Below are positions 36,317 to 48,929 of a stretch of 64,000 bases of DNA, in pieces. This stretch comes from Sialis fuliginosa (Eukaryota > Arthropoda > Insecta > Megaloptera > Sialidae). A program made the position numbers and the translations under genes. The stretch covers positions 746,501-810,500 of the forward strand of contig OY540822.1 in assembly GCA_961205875.1 (NCBI GenBank), read 5' to 3'. The notes beneath the pieces are model-generated. The model made no database searches. It saw nothing but the letters and a program-made list of their open reading frames with translations, and was not told the DNA's origin. Positions within the stretch are counted from its first letter, which is position 1, and the number at the start of each line of letters is the position of its first letter.

Positions 36317-37039
36317 ATCACTACTTTCAAATTTTGATTTTACAAGGCATATCAAACATTCTTATTTAGTTACCGATCTTTTGTAGTCCCTCCTTTTTTA
36401 TAATTTAATTAAATATCCTTAAGATTTTTTGTTTACTGGGGTTATATTTTCCATCCTTGAAATCATTTGATTATTGCAGAAATGTTAACAATCAACATTT
36501 ACATTTTACAATATCTACAATCAAAATTATTTCTGTGCCCGGTAGTTAAAATATTAAAAGAAAACTATTATATTAGTGTTTAACTGTGATATTTTTCTAT
36601 TGTATGTCCTGTATTGTTTTCAGTCTTTTACGAGTTAAAATAAAAACAATTACCAAAAAAAATATTTTTATATCAGATTTTTTGCGGGTAGTTTTGGAAA
36701 CCAGACGTTATGGGAAAACAGTAATTATGTTACGCCTTCCAAATATCGGTAAATGTTCAAGAAAAAGGCAGGTGGAAAATATATAAATCGTATGGAACAA
36801 AAAATCAATGCAGAAATGACTAAACCGAAAACAAGCTACAAGTTAACTCCGTTAAACGGTATATTCAAAGGAGATCCTACGGAGCTAGCGCAGAAAATAG
36901 GAGAAAAGAAAGAGAAGAAGAACCAATTGTTAAAAAGCGGCAAGAAGTTACAAAAATAGTTAAAAAGAAGAAGAAATAGTTAAAGAATAAAAATAAATAT
37001 AAAAAAAATAGTAATAAATAGAAATAAATGTATTTTTGA

Positions 37040-38076
37040 CATAAAAATAAATATTTTACTTTCTTATACCATGTATATGAAATATACATTAGTATAAGTA
37101 AGTATAGTGAAGCCGATTTTTTTCGAACTCCGGATTTTGACGGAATTATCTATTTTGACCTTCCCTGAATCCATTCTGACTATTTTCGCCATGATGTCTG
37201 TGTATCCGTCTGTCTGTCTGTCTGTCTGTCTGTAAGCGCTGTAACTCAAATACGACAAATCGTAGAAGGCTGATATTTTATATTTAAGATTAATTTTTGG
37301 CTGGGAAGAAAACGTCCTATTTTTGAAAACGATCTTTCAACCGGATACGGATGTTTACCTACGTCGATTTTTTAATTTTTCGAATTACTCTGAAACAGTG
37401 CAAAATAGAGAAAAATGGTCAAGTTAAAAAATGTAGGTAATATCTATATCTATAATTTATGTTCTATTCATTTTTTTGTAGAAACGAATTTTTGAAGAAA
37501 AAAAATTATTATAATTCAAATGGTTCATAACAGAGGAGAAATATCTGCCATGAGTGTCATGGGACTTTCTTATACGTATTACAGAGATTGAACAGTGTGT
37601 GTATTTGCCGTAGGTAACATGGGACTTTCTTATACGTAATACTGAGAGAACTGTAGGTGAATCTAAATAATTACATAAAAAAATTATTTCTGGCTAAATC
37701 ATAAATGTTGGAAAAAAATGTATGGGAAATAAATTATAGATAATAACATACTCGACATTTTTTATCCAAAACATTTTTTTCTTATTTCAAAAATAATTCA
37801 AAAATCCAAAAATTTACAAGAGTAAACATCCGTTTTCAGTTATTACGTTAAAAAAAATCACTTGTTATATAATAGAGAGAATAATATTACCTATATTTTA
37901 CAATTCACTGTTAGGTTAGGTTAGGTATAAGAAAGACCCGTGGTTCTCAAGGCAGATATTTTTACTTTATTCAATTGTTAATGTATTGGCTCGAAAACCA
38001 ATCCTGGTTGGGCTGGTTCTTTTAATTGGAAGTGAACTGTATGGAATATAGTATGATACATAAAGTGAAACGATAC
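37040..38076. other. Spacer with GTCT microsatellite and TTAGG-like run
   Basis: A (GTCT)n run at 37207-37233. A GTTAGGTTAGGTTAGG run at about 37911-37926. CATGGGACTTTCTTATACGT occurs twice (37558 and 37619). No gene supported. Confidence 0.6.
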
Positions 38077-38084
38077 GAACTAAC

Positions 38085-39011
38085 TAGGGATTGCAATCCC
38101 GATCAAAATTTTCAATCCCGGGATTTCGAGATTGAACAATTTTCAAATCCCGGGATCCCGGGATCCCGGGATTAGAATTTATTTTTGTAAAAAAATTATT
38201 TAACCATTTAAAACCTTGTAAAAAAAATTTGAAATGTGTACTTACGGTTTTACGTATGATTATGAAAAATATCCATAAGTGAACTTTCGTAAAAAAATAA
38301 TAAATTGATTTTATAAATAGAATTTAAATGTACAAGTCTTTTTGTGTCCGTTTTGTTTTACATTTTGCAGATTGTTTATTCACTTCCCGCAAAAAGTGGG
38401 TATTTATACACAGACAATTTATGTACACTATTTAATTTCACATATTTTTTATTAGCACATTTATCTAGGTTTGACCATAATAATTAACATCTAATAATTA
38501 ACCGTTAACAAAATATGTAATAAATAGAATTTGATATTCAGATCTATATATGCATAGTAAAAAGAAATGCAGTCAGATACTATATGTCACTGTGGTATTG
38601 CTAGTTCTATGTCGATAACTTTATACACAACAGACGTAGACGTAAATGGTAAATACATTATACCAATCCTTAAAATTTGTTAAAATCTCTATGTCTATGG
38701 TTAAAATGCATTACACGTTCTTGGAAAAAAACAATGCAGTCAGGAGACCCTTGTAAGCGTAAAGTTTCTAAAAAGGTCGTTTTATTGCAACCAGATGCAC
38801 TGGAATTGGCGCCAAACTTAAAAATGTCACTTTCCATGTGGGCTAGCGTTATAATATCCTCATAGAAATCATGAGAATGCAAATCCAGATTAATTTTTAT
38901 AAATCCCGAAATCCCGGTATTAATGTGTTTCTAATCCCGGGATTTCGAGATCAAATTATTAGGCGGGATCCCGGGATCCCGGGATTCGGGATCCCGGGAT
39001 TGCAATCCCTA
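38085..39011. mobile_element. hAT-type element with 8-bp TSD, TAGGGATTGCAATCCCG family
   Basis: Ends TAGGGATTGCAATCCCG / CGGGATTGCAATCCCTA with perfect GAACTAAC duplications (38077-38084, 39012-39019). Subterminal GGGATCCCGGGATCCCGGG runs parallel the GCGGGATCCCGC runs of 29406-30602, so the two are related. 927 bp. The overlapping 60-70 codon frames near 38670-38880 are not recognised as hAT transposase. Confidence 0.85.
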
Positions 39012-39019
39012 GAACTAAC

Positions 39020-39364
39020 CTTCTTTTTGGTAGGTGCTCCGTCTCGTGGCTCCAATTGGCAGTGAGGGGTAAGACGTGGAAATAAGGGATAATCCGGGAT
39101 CTCACTCCTGCACTCCACTACACTTTTCACTATATGTATCAGTTTTATTGCTATTAACACTATTCTAATATTTAACAAAAAATAATGATATTCAAATTTA
39201 CTTGTATAGTTTCACCAACGGTGGTTCTTAACATACTTACTTCTTATATCTATAATTTAAATTCCCTTTAGGGTGGGGGGTATGTACATATTATCAGGCA
39301 TGCAATGCCATCTAGGAACGAAATCAAAAATGCTATGAAACCGGCTACAACAGTTAAGATATTT
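39020..39364. other. Unpaired spacer inside the dimer, no gene seen
   Basis: Lies between the hAT-type element and the right outer arm. No coding frame is supported. Confidence 0.4.
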
Positions 39365-40283
39365 TTCTTTTAGCTTATAAACTTTTTGGAGATAACAATA
39401 AAAATTATAATTCCTTTGGTTCTCCATGACTAAAAGTGAATACAGATACTGGTAGATTAATATTGTTGCAGATTAAAGTATTCTGTAGATGTCTTCTAGC
39501 AGTATTATCTGATGGTTTTATCGTGTTACTCCTATTTTGTGTAAATGTCCTGTAAAGCTGCCACGTATGATTGTATTGATTATATTTTAATCTTCCAATA
39601 GTGAATATCATTCTTCTGTTGTATTTTAGTCTAAAGTAGCATATTTTTTCCTTTTAGTTAGTTCAAGCTTTACTCGGTGATCAGTAATAGAATGATCGAA
39701 GATGAACTCAAGTCCCTATTCACACTATGGGTACAATCCATGCTAGGTTCAATCACGTTCCAGTAAAATATCCTTCGATACTATACTGTATCGGAGCGTG
39801 ATTGGACCGAGATCTAACCGATACCTATAGTGTGAATGATTTCATAATTTATTGTATATTTATATTTGATTGGAGCGAGACCGGCTCGATAATCTGGATC
39901 GACCCTTAGAGCGTTGAAAGTCGATATATCGATCTTTTAATACATAACCTAAAATGCGCACAGCACTCAAACAGTTAATATACCTACATGAACATTCGCC
40001 TATACTCAAGTTAATTTTTTGTTTTTTATTGTAAACATGTTAATTGTTGAAATTAATACGACTAATATACGTCTTCTTATAGGGATTAACAAATTGAGTC
40101 ACTCTCAAAAACATTTTTTAAATGTCAAAAAAACGTTCGCCGCCATGTTTAATTAAACACTCACAACGTTCACAAGACGCGTTCCACTTGCAAAAAACGA
40201 TCGCAACGTTCACCCTAATGGAACGCAAGATTGCGGCGTTACGAGCGTGAGCGTTGCAAGTGCCATCTGGAACGCACCCTTAA

Positions 40284-41987
40284 TATGTCATAGAAAATAT
40301 CAATTTAAAAAAACAAATGACGAATTTTTAAAGCAAAATAAGATACATATTTTTAATATTTATTTTACAACAAACGTTAAAAAATATAATTAGATTTAAT
40401 GCTCTACAAAAAATATTCTATAAAATTTTCACGTAAAATGTGTCGTTCTTGAGATATCTTGAAAAAATATTTATTTTGGGATGTCACCCCTCCCCCTTAC
40501 ACACAATTTTGATGATTTTGAAATAAGACCGCCCTCAAGCTAGACCCAACCATCCGACCAATTTTTAATAATATCGGTTCAGTGGTTCATGAGTTTTGCG
40601 TGTGACAAGGATTCAGGGGACAGACAGACAGACACGGAACGAAAACTGTTTGTCTTGACGTTAAAATTTTGAAATCGGAGAACATTTTTTTTGTCTCAAT
40701 CTGAAACGATCACGAAGTTTCTCGTATCTTCGATATTGCGAGGAAGCAATATAACAATTACATTACACTGCTACATTGTGGAAAGCAATATTAAGATTAA
40801 TACATCGAAATGAACCAAGGTATATAAAGACAAGGTAGTCTCAACAATTCCTTGACCAATCAGCGTTGGCGCGGGAATTGACGTCACCTGGGGGATCTAT
40901 TCAAATGTCATAAATTTTTAATAGAATATTAATTACAAAAAATTCCTTTATTTATTCTTGTTTTCGTATTTTTTGATATTTTAACAACACATACAATCAA
41001 GTACAAATTCGACATTGTAAAATCATAAAAAAGCTGTGGAAGACAATTTGGTCAATTCGGGAAGCATCATTTTTACTATTCTTAAGTTGGCAATACGTTA
41101 TATGATTCTGACAGCACTTTATGATTTTGCTATGTCGAATTTGTACTTATTTGATTGTATGTGTTGTTAAAATATCAAAAAATACGAAAACAAGAATAAA
41201 TATAAATAGCATGGCTTGACCCTTTAGACTTTTGAAACTATTGTTTTTTGAAGAATGTTTTTAAAAAATGTTAATTTTTTACTCTCATTTCTTGTCTAAA
41301 TTGATATTAATAAGTAATAATAGTAGTTTTATAAGTTAAATGACATAACCTCACTTTCATGTAGTATATTTTCTTAAAACAATTTGTCACAAAAGAATAA
41401 ATAAATACAGAACCTGAAAAACATCTTCCACAAATAATAAGTAATACATTTTAATTTATCATAATACGTTAATCATACTTACAACTATATTTTTTCGGAA
41501 TAAACATTAAATTTCAACAAACACAATTCAAAATTTTTAAAAAACATACCATACCAACAATGAAAAGTATGAGCAAATCCAGATGTTCATTTTCGTCGTA
41601 TATTTTCATAGAAAAACGTATCAAACAATGTGACAATAACATAATTTAATACAATACAAAATTTAAATGTACATTTTTTAACTAATGACATATAAAATGG
41701 ATACATGATTTTTCGTAAATTGTATTAATATGACAATGTATAAAAATTTAATAATAATTAAAAAGATAAAATAAATACATCCACATATTTTTAAATTACA
41801 ACGATAACAACTGTATTCACCTAATGTCTGGCGTTTACAAAAACTTGCATTGATCTAAAATAAAAATAATATTATGTTTTTGTTTTAAAAATGAACTTAC
41901 CTAATTTGATCTTGTTTAAAAAGTCATTGATTGACTTTGAATAAAATTATTAAAATACAGAACATATCGACGTAGCTACATACATAT
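40284..41987. other. AT-rich spacer with a 270-bp palindrome
   Basis: 40945-41005 pairs with about 41130-41215 (TATTTATTCTTGTTTTCGTA; ATACAATCAAGTACAAATTC). A CAGACAGACAGACA run near 40621 belongs to an older repeat. No gene supported. Confidence 0.5.
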
Positions 41988-41991
41988 ATAC

Positions 41992-44328
41992 GGGGCATTC
42001 CACGCCAAATCACTGAGGTCGTGACCCCGACTATTTTTGATTTTCCTGATTTTTTGATATCATTTAGTACTTATCCAGAGTAGCTTCTACGATTTTTTTC
42101 AGATTTTTATTTTAACCCCCCTAAAAGTTACGGGGACTTGAACATTTTTGAAATTTTTCGATTAACATTTTTCAAATGCCTGTAACTCCGCGAAAAATTG
42201 AGATATCATCGAATTTTTTTTTTTCTTTGTTTTGAAATGCAGTTTTATAAAAAAAATACAAAAAAGTGAAATTTTTTGATTCTTAATTTTTTTTTTTATT
42301 TTAAAAACGAAAATTAATTTTTGAAAAAGAGTGCCGTTTTTTTTTTCTTTCAAAAAATTCTCATAAATTCTTCATTCAATTTGAAAGATTTTAAGACTAA
42401 TCCGGTCGTGGTATCTTTTTTCGTTCTATTTTTTTTCGAATTTTAAAAATTTTCAAATTTTATATATTTTTCTTTTTTTGCAGTAAATGTACGCTCTTAA
42501 ACAAAATATAAATTTGGAAGTGATACACGTTTATTAAAAATATATAAAAAAAAAAGATTTCCAATAAAATTTCCCCCACCCCCTTTTTTGGCCGAATAAC
42601 GATTTTTTTTAGGTATGAAATCAAGATTTATTTCAAGAATACCTTATTTTTCGAAATATCCCTTATTATGCATGTTATAGAGGCTCATTCTCTTCGTTTT
42701 TTATTGATCTTTCATTTAAAATTAGTTTTAGAGCCGAATATTCAATTTTGGCCGAATGCGGTACCAAAGCATCAAATTTGTTTTTTGTCAAAATAATCGA
42801 TTTTGAAACTGCTGCCAAAAATTTTTGTTTCATTCAAAATTATTCCGATATAGGTGATTTTATTTTATTTTTTATGTAGTTTTTAAATATCTTTATATTT
42901 TTTTTATTGATCAAAAACTTTTAAAGTTACGTTTGTTTTAAGATGTCTTATTTTCCAAAAAACGCTCTAGTGGTTATGAGACACTACACTGTTTATAACA
43001 TTTAAAGTTGTTATTAAATAAATACGAAATAGATGTACAAAGTTTTTAGTTTTTTGAAAGTTTTGTAATTAGTCTAAAAAAATTAAACCTTGTAAGGAAT
43101 TTCATAACGATTTAAGTGGTATATTTTATATTCGATTATCAGAAGCCCAGACATTTCAGAAACAAAATTCCTGTAAATTCTTGTTTAATACATGAGTAAT
43201 GAGTTGTTTTATAATAATTGTATCTCACTTAGGAGCTCAATACGAAAAAAAGTGTTAAGAGTTATTTTTTTGAGGATTAAAAAAATGAACTTTTGGCCAA
43301 AATTTGGCACAGTTTGGAGTATGAAAAATTGTTTTATGGGTGTGAATAAAGCGTTTTTTGGAAAATGAAACATTTTAAAACAAACGTAACTTTAAAAGTT
43401 TTTGATCAATAAAAAAAATATAAAGATATTTAAAAACTACATAAAAAATAAAATAAAATGACCTATATCGGAATAATTTTGGTTGAAACAAAAATTTTTG
43501 GCAGCAGTTTCAAAATCGATTATTTTGACAAAAAACAAATTTAATGTTTTGGTACCGCATTCGGCCAAAATTGAATATTCGGCTCTAAAACTAATTTTAA
43601 ATGAAAGATCAATAAAAAACGAAGAGAATGAGCCTCTATAACATGCATAATAAGGGGTATTTCGAAAAATAAGGTATTCTTGAAATAAATCTCGATTTCA
43701 TAACTTAAAAAAATCGTTATTCGGCCAAAAAAGGGGGTGGGGGAAATTTTATTGGAAATCTTTTTTTTTTGATATATTTTTAATAAACGTGTATCACTTC
43801 CAAATTTATATTTTGTTTAAGAGCGTACATTTCCTGCAAAAAAAGAAAAATATATAAAATTTGAAAATTTTTAAAATTCGAAAAAAAATAGAACGAAAAA
43901 AGATACCACGACCGGATTAGTCTTAAAATCTTTCAAATTGAATGAAGAATTTATGAGAATTTTTTGAAAGAAAAAAAAAACGGCACTCTTTTTCAAAAAT
44001 TAATTTTCGTTTTTAAAATAAAATAAAAATTTAAGAATCAAAAATTTCACTTTTTTGTATTTTTTTTTATAAAACTGCATTTCAAAACAAAGAAAATAAA
44101 AAAAAATTCGATGATATCTCAATTTTTCGCGGAGTTACAGGCATTTGAAAAATGTTAATCGAAAAATTTCAAAAATGTTCAAGTCCCCGTAACTTTTAGG
44201 GGGATTAAAATAAAAATCTGAAAAAAATCGTAGAAGCTACTCTGGATAAGTACTAAATGATATCAAAAAATCAGGAAAATCAAAAATAGTCGGGGTCACG
44301 ACCTCAGTGATTTGGCGTGGAATGCCCC
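41992..44328. mobile_element. Foldback element, 4-bp TSD family, copy 2
   Basis: Ends GGGGCATTCCACGCCAAATC and complement, flanked by ATAC on both sides (41988-41991, 44329-44332). The arms are about 1 kb (41992-42970 with 43345-44328), nearly perfectly complementary except in homopolymers, with a ~370-bp loop. Termini share GGG..ATTCCA.GCCAAAT with 28117-31381. No transposase; some AT-rich open frames are not credible genes. Confidence 0.82.
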
Positions 44329-44335
44329 ATACATA

Positions 44336-44890
44336 TCTACTATATATAACGAAGTGCCCTGACTGACTGATAATCATTTTTTAGACCATTTCCACTCATC
44401 GGAGAACCTTGAAATTTGGTATATACATTCCTTGAGGGTAAAAAATAACAACTAGTGGGCCTTTTTTGAAAAAGTTTATAAATGGGGTAACAAGGGGCCC
44501 CCAAATTAAAAAAAAAAGTAACAATTTTTTTATTATTTTTTTTATATTCCTTGGGCGATATAATGTAAGGTTCAAATTTCAGATTTAAAAAAAATGAAAA
44601 AAAAGGAAAAAAAAAGTTTTGATGTAAAAAAGTATCAAAACGAAAACCGATTTTAGATTTTTTTAATTTTTTTCAAATACTTTGGTTAATTGACAACCAT
44701 GAACCCGTGTCTGATTTTTTAAAAAGATATGTTAACGGTGTGAAAATATTGCCCCAAAGTTACATCTAATCTATTTTAACTCATCTACTAAATTACTTTC
44801 AAATGTCATTGCTATAGAAACAATTTTTTTATGGACTATTGACAAAAATTTGACAGGTCGCCATTTTTAATTTTATGCTTTAAATACATT
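44336..44890 (+). repeat. Interspersed repeat, inverted partner at 51330-51735
   Basis: TACTATATATAACGAAGTGC, GACTGACTGATAATCATTTT and CAACCATGAACCCGTGTCTG are matched in reverse complement at 51330-51735. The right copy lies inside an insertion with its own 14-bp duplication, so the pair is two copies of one repeat family and not the ends of a single element. Confidence 0.65.
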
Positions 44891-47800
44891 AAAAATACAA
44901 GATAAAGTATCTATAAAAATATTGTAAAGCAATTGTAATTGTTATTATACTCAAGAACTCAAGATTATAGACAAGGTTGGTAAAATTTAAACTGTCAAAA
45001 TAGTTTCAGATTATAATTAACGTTTGTGATATTTTCTATTATTTTTAAATATTATGTAGCTAATATTCAATACAAATTCAAATGCCGTAAATACCAAAGC
45101 ATGTAAACGATGTAAACGGTTGAATTAATAATGTTAATTGTTAATATACATCAATGCATCTAGAAAACATACAATATGTTTGTTAATGTAATTTCCTATT
45201 TAAAATTAATAATATGTAATTTAGGTATTTGTTCATTTTGTAGAAAATAATTATGTAGAAACACAAAATAAAATAGACTTTCAAGACAAATACCAAAACA
45301 AGTCAATGATAGATAATACAAATTTGAAAAAAATATAATGTATTTGTTGCATTTTAAAAACAGCTGTCAACGTTTGAATACACGTTCTGTAATTTGTCGA
45401 TCTATACATATATTTTATAAGAAAGTCAGAAAATGCTTTTAATATATATAACGATATGTTAAAAATCTTGATTAAACTCCGGAACAACAGTACAAATATA
45501 AGGTTTTTAATTAAATTAAGAAGAAATGGAAATAATAAATAATTTTAAAAGTTATAGGTACGTAATACATATGCACCTAATTTGTAATATTTTAAATGAA
45601 ACAGTTTTTGAAAAAAAATCATTCAATTTTAGAATTACTAATGTGAAGTACTTATTTAAAAATTATGATAAATGTTAATTGAAAATATCAATATATTTAT
45701 GAGGCATTGATAGATGACAAGCAGAAAAACCAAATTATTTCTAATATCCATAAAATGTTATTTCCAAACATGTAAGTACATAATGTTATACAATATGAAC
45801 AGTTTTGTTTGAACCATTGAAAATAACAAGAAAATCTATACAAATTGCTGGTGATGATAATTTACAAATAATTTGGTACCAGCAAACAGGCACAAGTGAC
45901 ACAATTTTTAAACACTATGTTCTCAAACAGGACTTTAGCCAATAGTGGAATCTTTACAACCAAATATAATATAAATAGGCAAGTACTTTATTATAAAAGA
46001 TAACTAATTGATATAAATTTAATCTGTTACTTAAACATTTGCGGTTCTGTATCGAGACCGCCCCCACTGACAATCTGCAATACGAGATGTATGTTTATAT
46101 GTTTTAAATCTCTATATAAGTGTGTGACAATACTATTAATTGAATTTTTGTACTATATAAATAACATAAATATTTGAAATTATTCATTAGTTTTGAAAAT
46201 AAAAAAATACCATTACTTAATATTTTTGTAATTAAGTTATTATTAATCATGTATATATTTTAGGGAATCCGCAACTGTTTGTTATGTATACAAAATTTGA
46301 TTCGTTTCACATCAAGGCAAAGGTCAAAAGGAAAAATATGTACATATTGTACGCGTTTTTTTATGAAACTCGACTACGAGTTATTCTATTTACGACCGAT
46401 GTCTAGGAACCTATCGTGGTCATAAGTCGAGGATACAATATAATACGTATAAGTATGCCTTATCAGTTTAAACGCAAAAAATATCCAAATTAATATTCAA
46501 TGGTTTTAAATGCTGCAACAAGATAAAATTTCAGGATTTGCGAAGTGTTCTGTCGTAGGAAAATTTTGGGAAACATATTTAGTTTGTGTCATAAAAGTTA
46601 TAACAGGTATGATTTTTCTAAAATATCTTAAAGAGTCTCTATGATACTTTGCCTTGTAGAGGACAATATAGAAATAATTTAACTGTCATAGCATACGATT
46701 GTCATTTTTCATTTATATTATTTCAATATTTTATTTTATTAATGACTATTTTCATGTCTTATATTTTGTTGAACAATTTGATGATTTTTGACACATGTTA
46801 ACAATTAAATATTTTGAAATACCTATATTAATTGAAAATGGAAATATAAAGATACATTTCACTTCCTAAAACGGTAAAATATCGAAATTAATTATTATAC
46901 GATTGTTGCTAACATATTTATTTATTTCCTGAGAGTTTGAAAATATAATTTTACACGATTTTTTTTTTCTCAAGTGTTAGTAAATATACAATATATTTAT
47001 AAGTTATAAAAGTAATTTTCTTCTGTAGAATTTCATGGCTGTTGTTCATATGTTGTTCATGGTTTCCGAACTGTCGTCCATGTGTTGTATTTCTAATTTG
47101 ACGTCTCAACTATCATGTTAATAAATACAAATAATACTGTAAGAAATAACAGTTACTTAAATCTTTGCGGTTCTATGTCGAGGCCGCTCTACCATGGAAA
47201 TGTGCAATTTGCGGTTCTATGTCGGGTCAGCACCGCTAATAATTTCGCAATACGAGATGTATGTTTATATGTTTTAAATCTTTATATAAGTGTGTGATAG
47301 TACTGTTAATTGAATTTTTGGACTTTATAAATAACATATAGTCACCTACAAGGCAAAGTAAGTAGTGTAAGTAACATTTTTCTAATTTTACAGGAGGCAC
47401 AAAAAACTGAATAATATGACCCCAGATGATATAATTTTATTCATTTTCTTTAATAAAATGTACTTTGATACTTGGTGAATGATGATCAGAAAAATCAAAT
47501 TATTTCTAATATCCATAAAATGTTATTTCAAATCATGTAGGTAGGTACTTAAAATTATTCATTAGTTTTGAAAATAAAAAAACACCATAAATGGTTAGTC
47601 ACGATCAAAAAAGTAAATGTGAACGTATAGACGAAAGCAAACGAGGGCCTGCAAATAGATGAAGCGATTTTCAAAGGTTTTATGTTAATTTATTACGAAT
47701 TGCGAGCTGCAGTTTGTTGACAAGGTGTAAAAACGGGCCAAAAACGACAAATTGAACTTTGTTTATATTTTTATGACAGAAAATTAAAACCAATCGATAT

Positions 47801-48925
47801 TAAATTAAGTGAATACGGAGACTGTAATGTTCTCATTTATAAAATGTAAACATGTAAGGGGGTTACTGAAGAAATTTAATATATAATGCTCGTTTTATCA
47901 AATTTCATACGAAAAAAAAATGGGACGAGAGTAAAACCACACTGCAAAGCATAGCATGCTTTGGGTGTGCTAATAAAGTAATTTTTACTTCCATGTTCTG
48001 AAAGAAATGGAAGTATTGTAATACCATCGAAAAATCGTGTCCGAGAAAATGACAAATTCTGATTGTACTAACTTCAAAACGTAAAGAAAAGTTAATTTCC
48101 GCATGGCGGCTGTGCGTGTGTCTGTGTGTCCGTGTGTCTGTGTGTCTGTGTGTCAGGATGTAGATTTTTTTTTCGTTCACGATAACTACCGTAAAAATGC
48201 ACCGATCTGAATTATTTTTGGGGATAATGTTTGTCTCAGTGAGTACTACAGACCTATTGATTTTGGTGCTAACCGGATCAGGGGTTTTGGAAATATTCGA
48301 AATTTTGTAACTTTTTTCGTCTAAATCTAAAAAGTGAACATTGCGAGTATTATCTCACTAATTTTGATAAGATTTGGTACATTTGCAGTTCAATTGAATC
48401 TAAGGGATATTTATTATTTGTACGTGCCTAAACAGCCATTAAAGGGGTGAAAAACACATTTAAAATTTGAATTTTAAATACTAATTAATGTCATTAATTC
48501 ATGTTGCCATGGAAACAAATGCAACTAAATTCAAATTGTCAAATTAGTTGTTCTACGAATATTAGGACATTAGAAAACTAATATTTATATATAAATGGCA
48601 ATAACTGCTTTAACCGACGTAAGTATATATGTTTTTTATGTATTACGAAATTTATATTCATAATAGTAAGTTATATAAATAAAATATTCAAAACAAAATA
48701 TATTTAAACATGACAATGTTATTGGAATATCATTGAAAGGTTATAAGGAACTGTCAAACTAGAAAAAATGTAAAATTGAATTTTGGAAAATGAGTTTAAC
48801 CAAAAAGACAACCACTATTAAAAAAAAATTTGAGATTTAAAACCAAAAACAAAAAAAAAAAATATAAAAGCAAGGTAAAAAATATAAACTAAAAATATAT
48901 AATTACTACATGAAGTTTATATTAT
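44891..48925. other. AT-rich region with a diverged direct repeat, no gene
   Basis: The block TGCAATACGAGATGTATGTT ... ATATAAGTGTGTGA at about 46072-46125 recurs at about 47240-47296, along with CTAATATCCATAAAATGTTA (45743 and 47506) and TTATTCATTAGTTTTGAAAA (46180 and 47555), a rearranged duplication about 1.2-1.8 kb apart. A TGTGTC-type microsatellite is at 48110-48154. No coding frame is supported. Confidence 0.5.
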
Positions 48926-48929
48926 ATGT

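Larger units (their letters stand above)
32824..40279. mobile_element. TTAA-flanked head-to-head inverted dimer
   Basis: Outer ends GGGTGCGTTCCAGATGGCAC and its complement, flanked by TTAA (32820-32823, 40280-40283). Outer arms of about 930 bp (32824-33750 with 39365-40279) are nearly identical: a 68-codon frame in each (33493-33699 plus, 39405-39611 minus) differs at one residue. Inner arms, about 33770-35770 and 35900-37040, carry the same spliced frame. The centre (35775) has another terminus-like GGGTACGTTCCAGATGGCAC, so the structure looks like two copies of one element joined head to head. Insertions have since entered (33911-34903, 38085-39011). Superfamily uncertain; TTAA suggests a piggyBac- or Kolobok-type target. 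Confidence 0.7.

Noticed and set aside
37064-37258. 64-codon minus-strand frame with RQTDRQTDGYTD
   Set aside because: Translation of the GTCT microsatellite.
38670-38882. hAT transposase remnant in the 38085-39011 element
   Set aside because: The overlapping 60-70 codon frames on both strands show no hAT dimerisation or catalytic motifs that I recognise.
47905-48180. 91-codon minus-strand frame rich in HRHTDTRTH
   Set aside because: Translation of a TGTGTC microsatellite.
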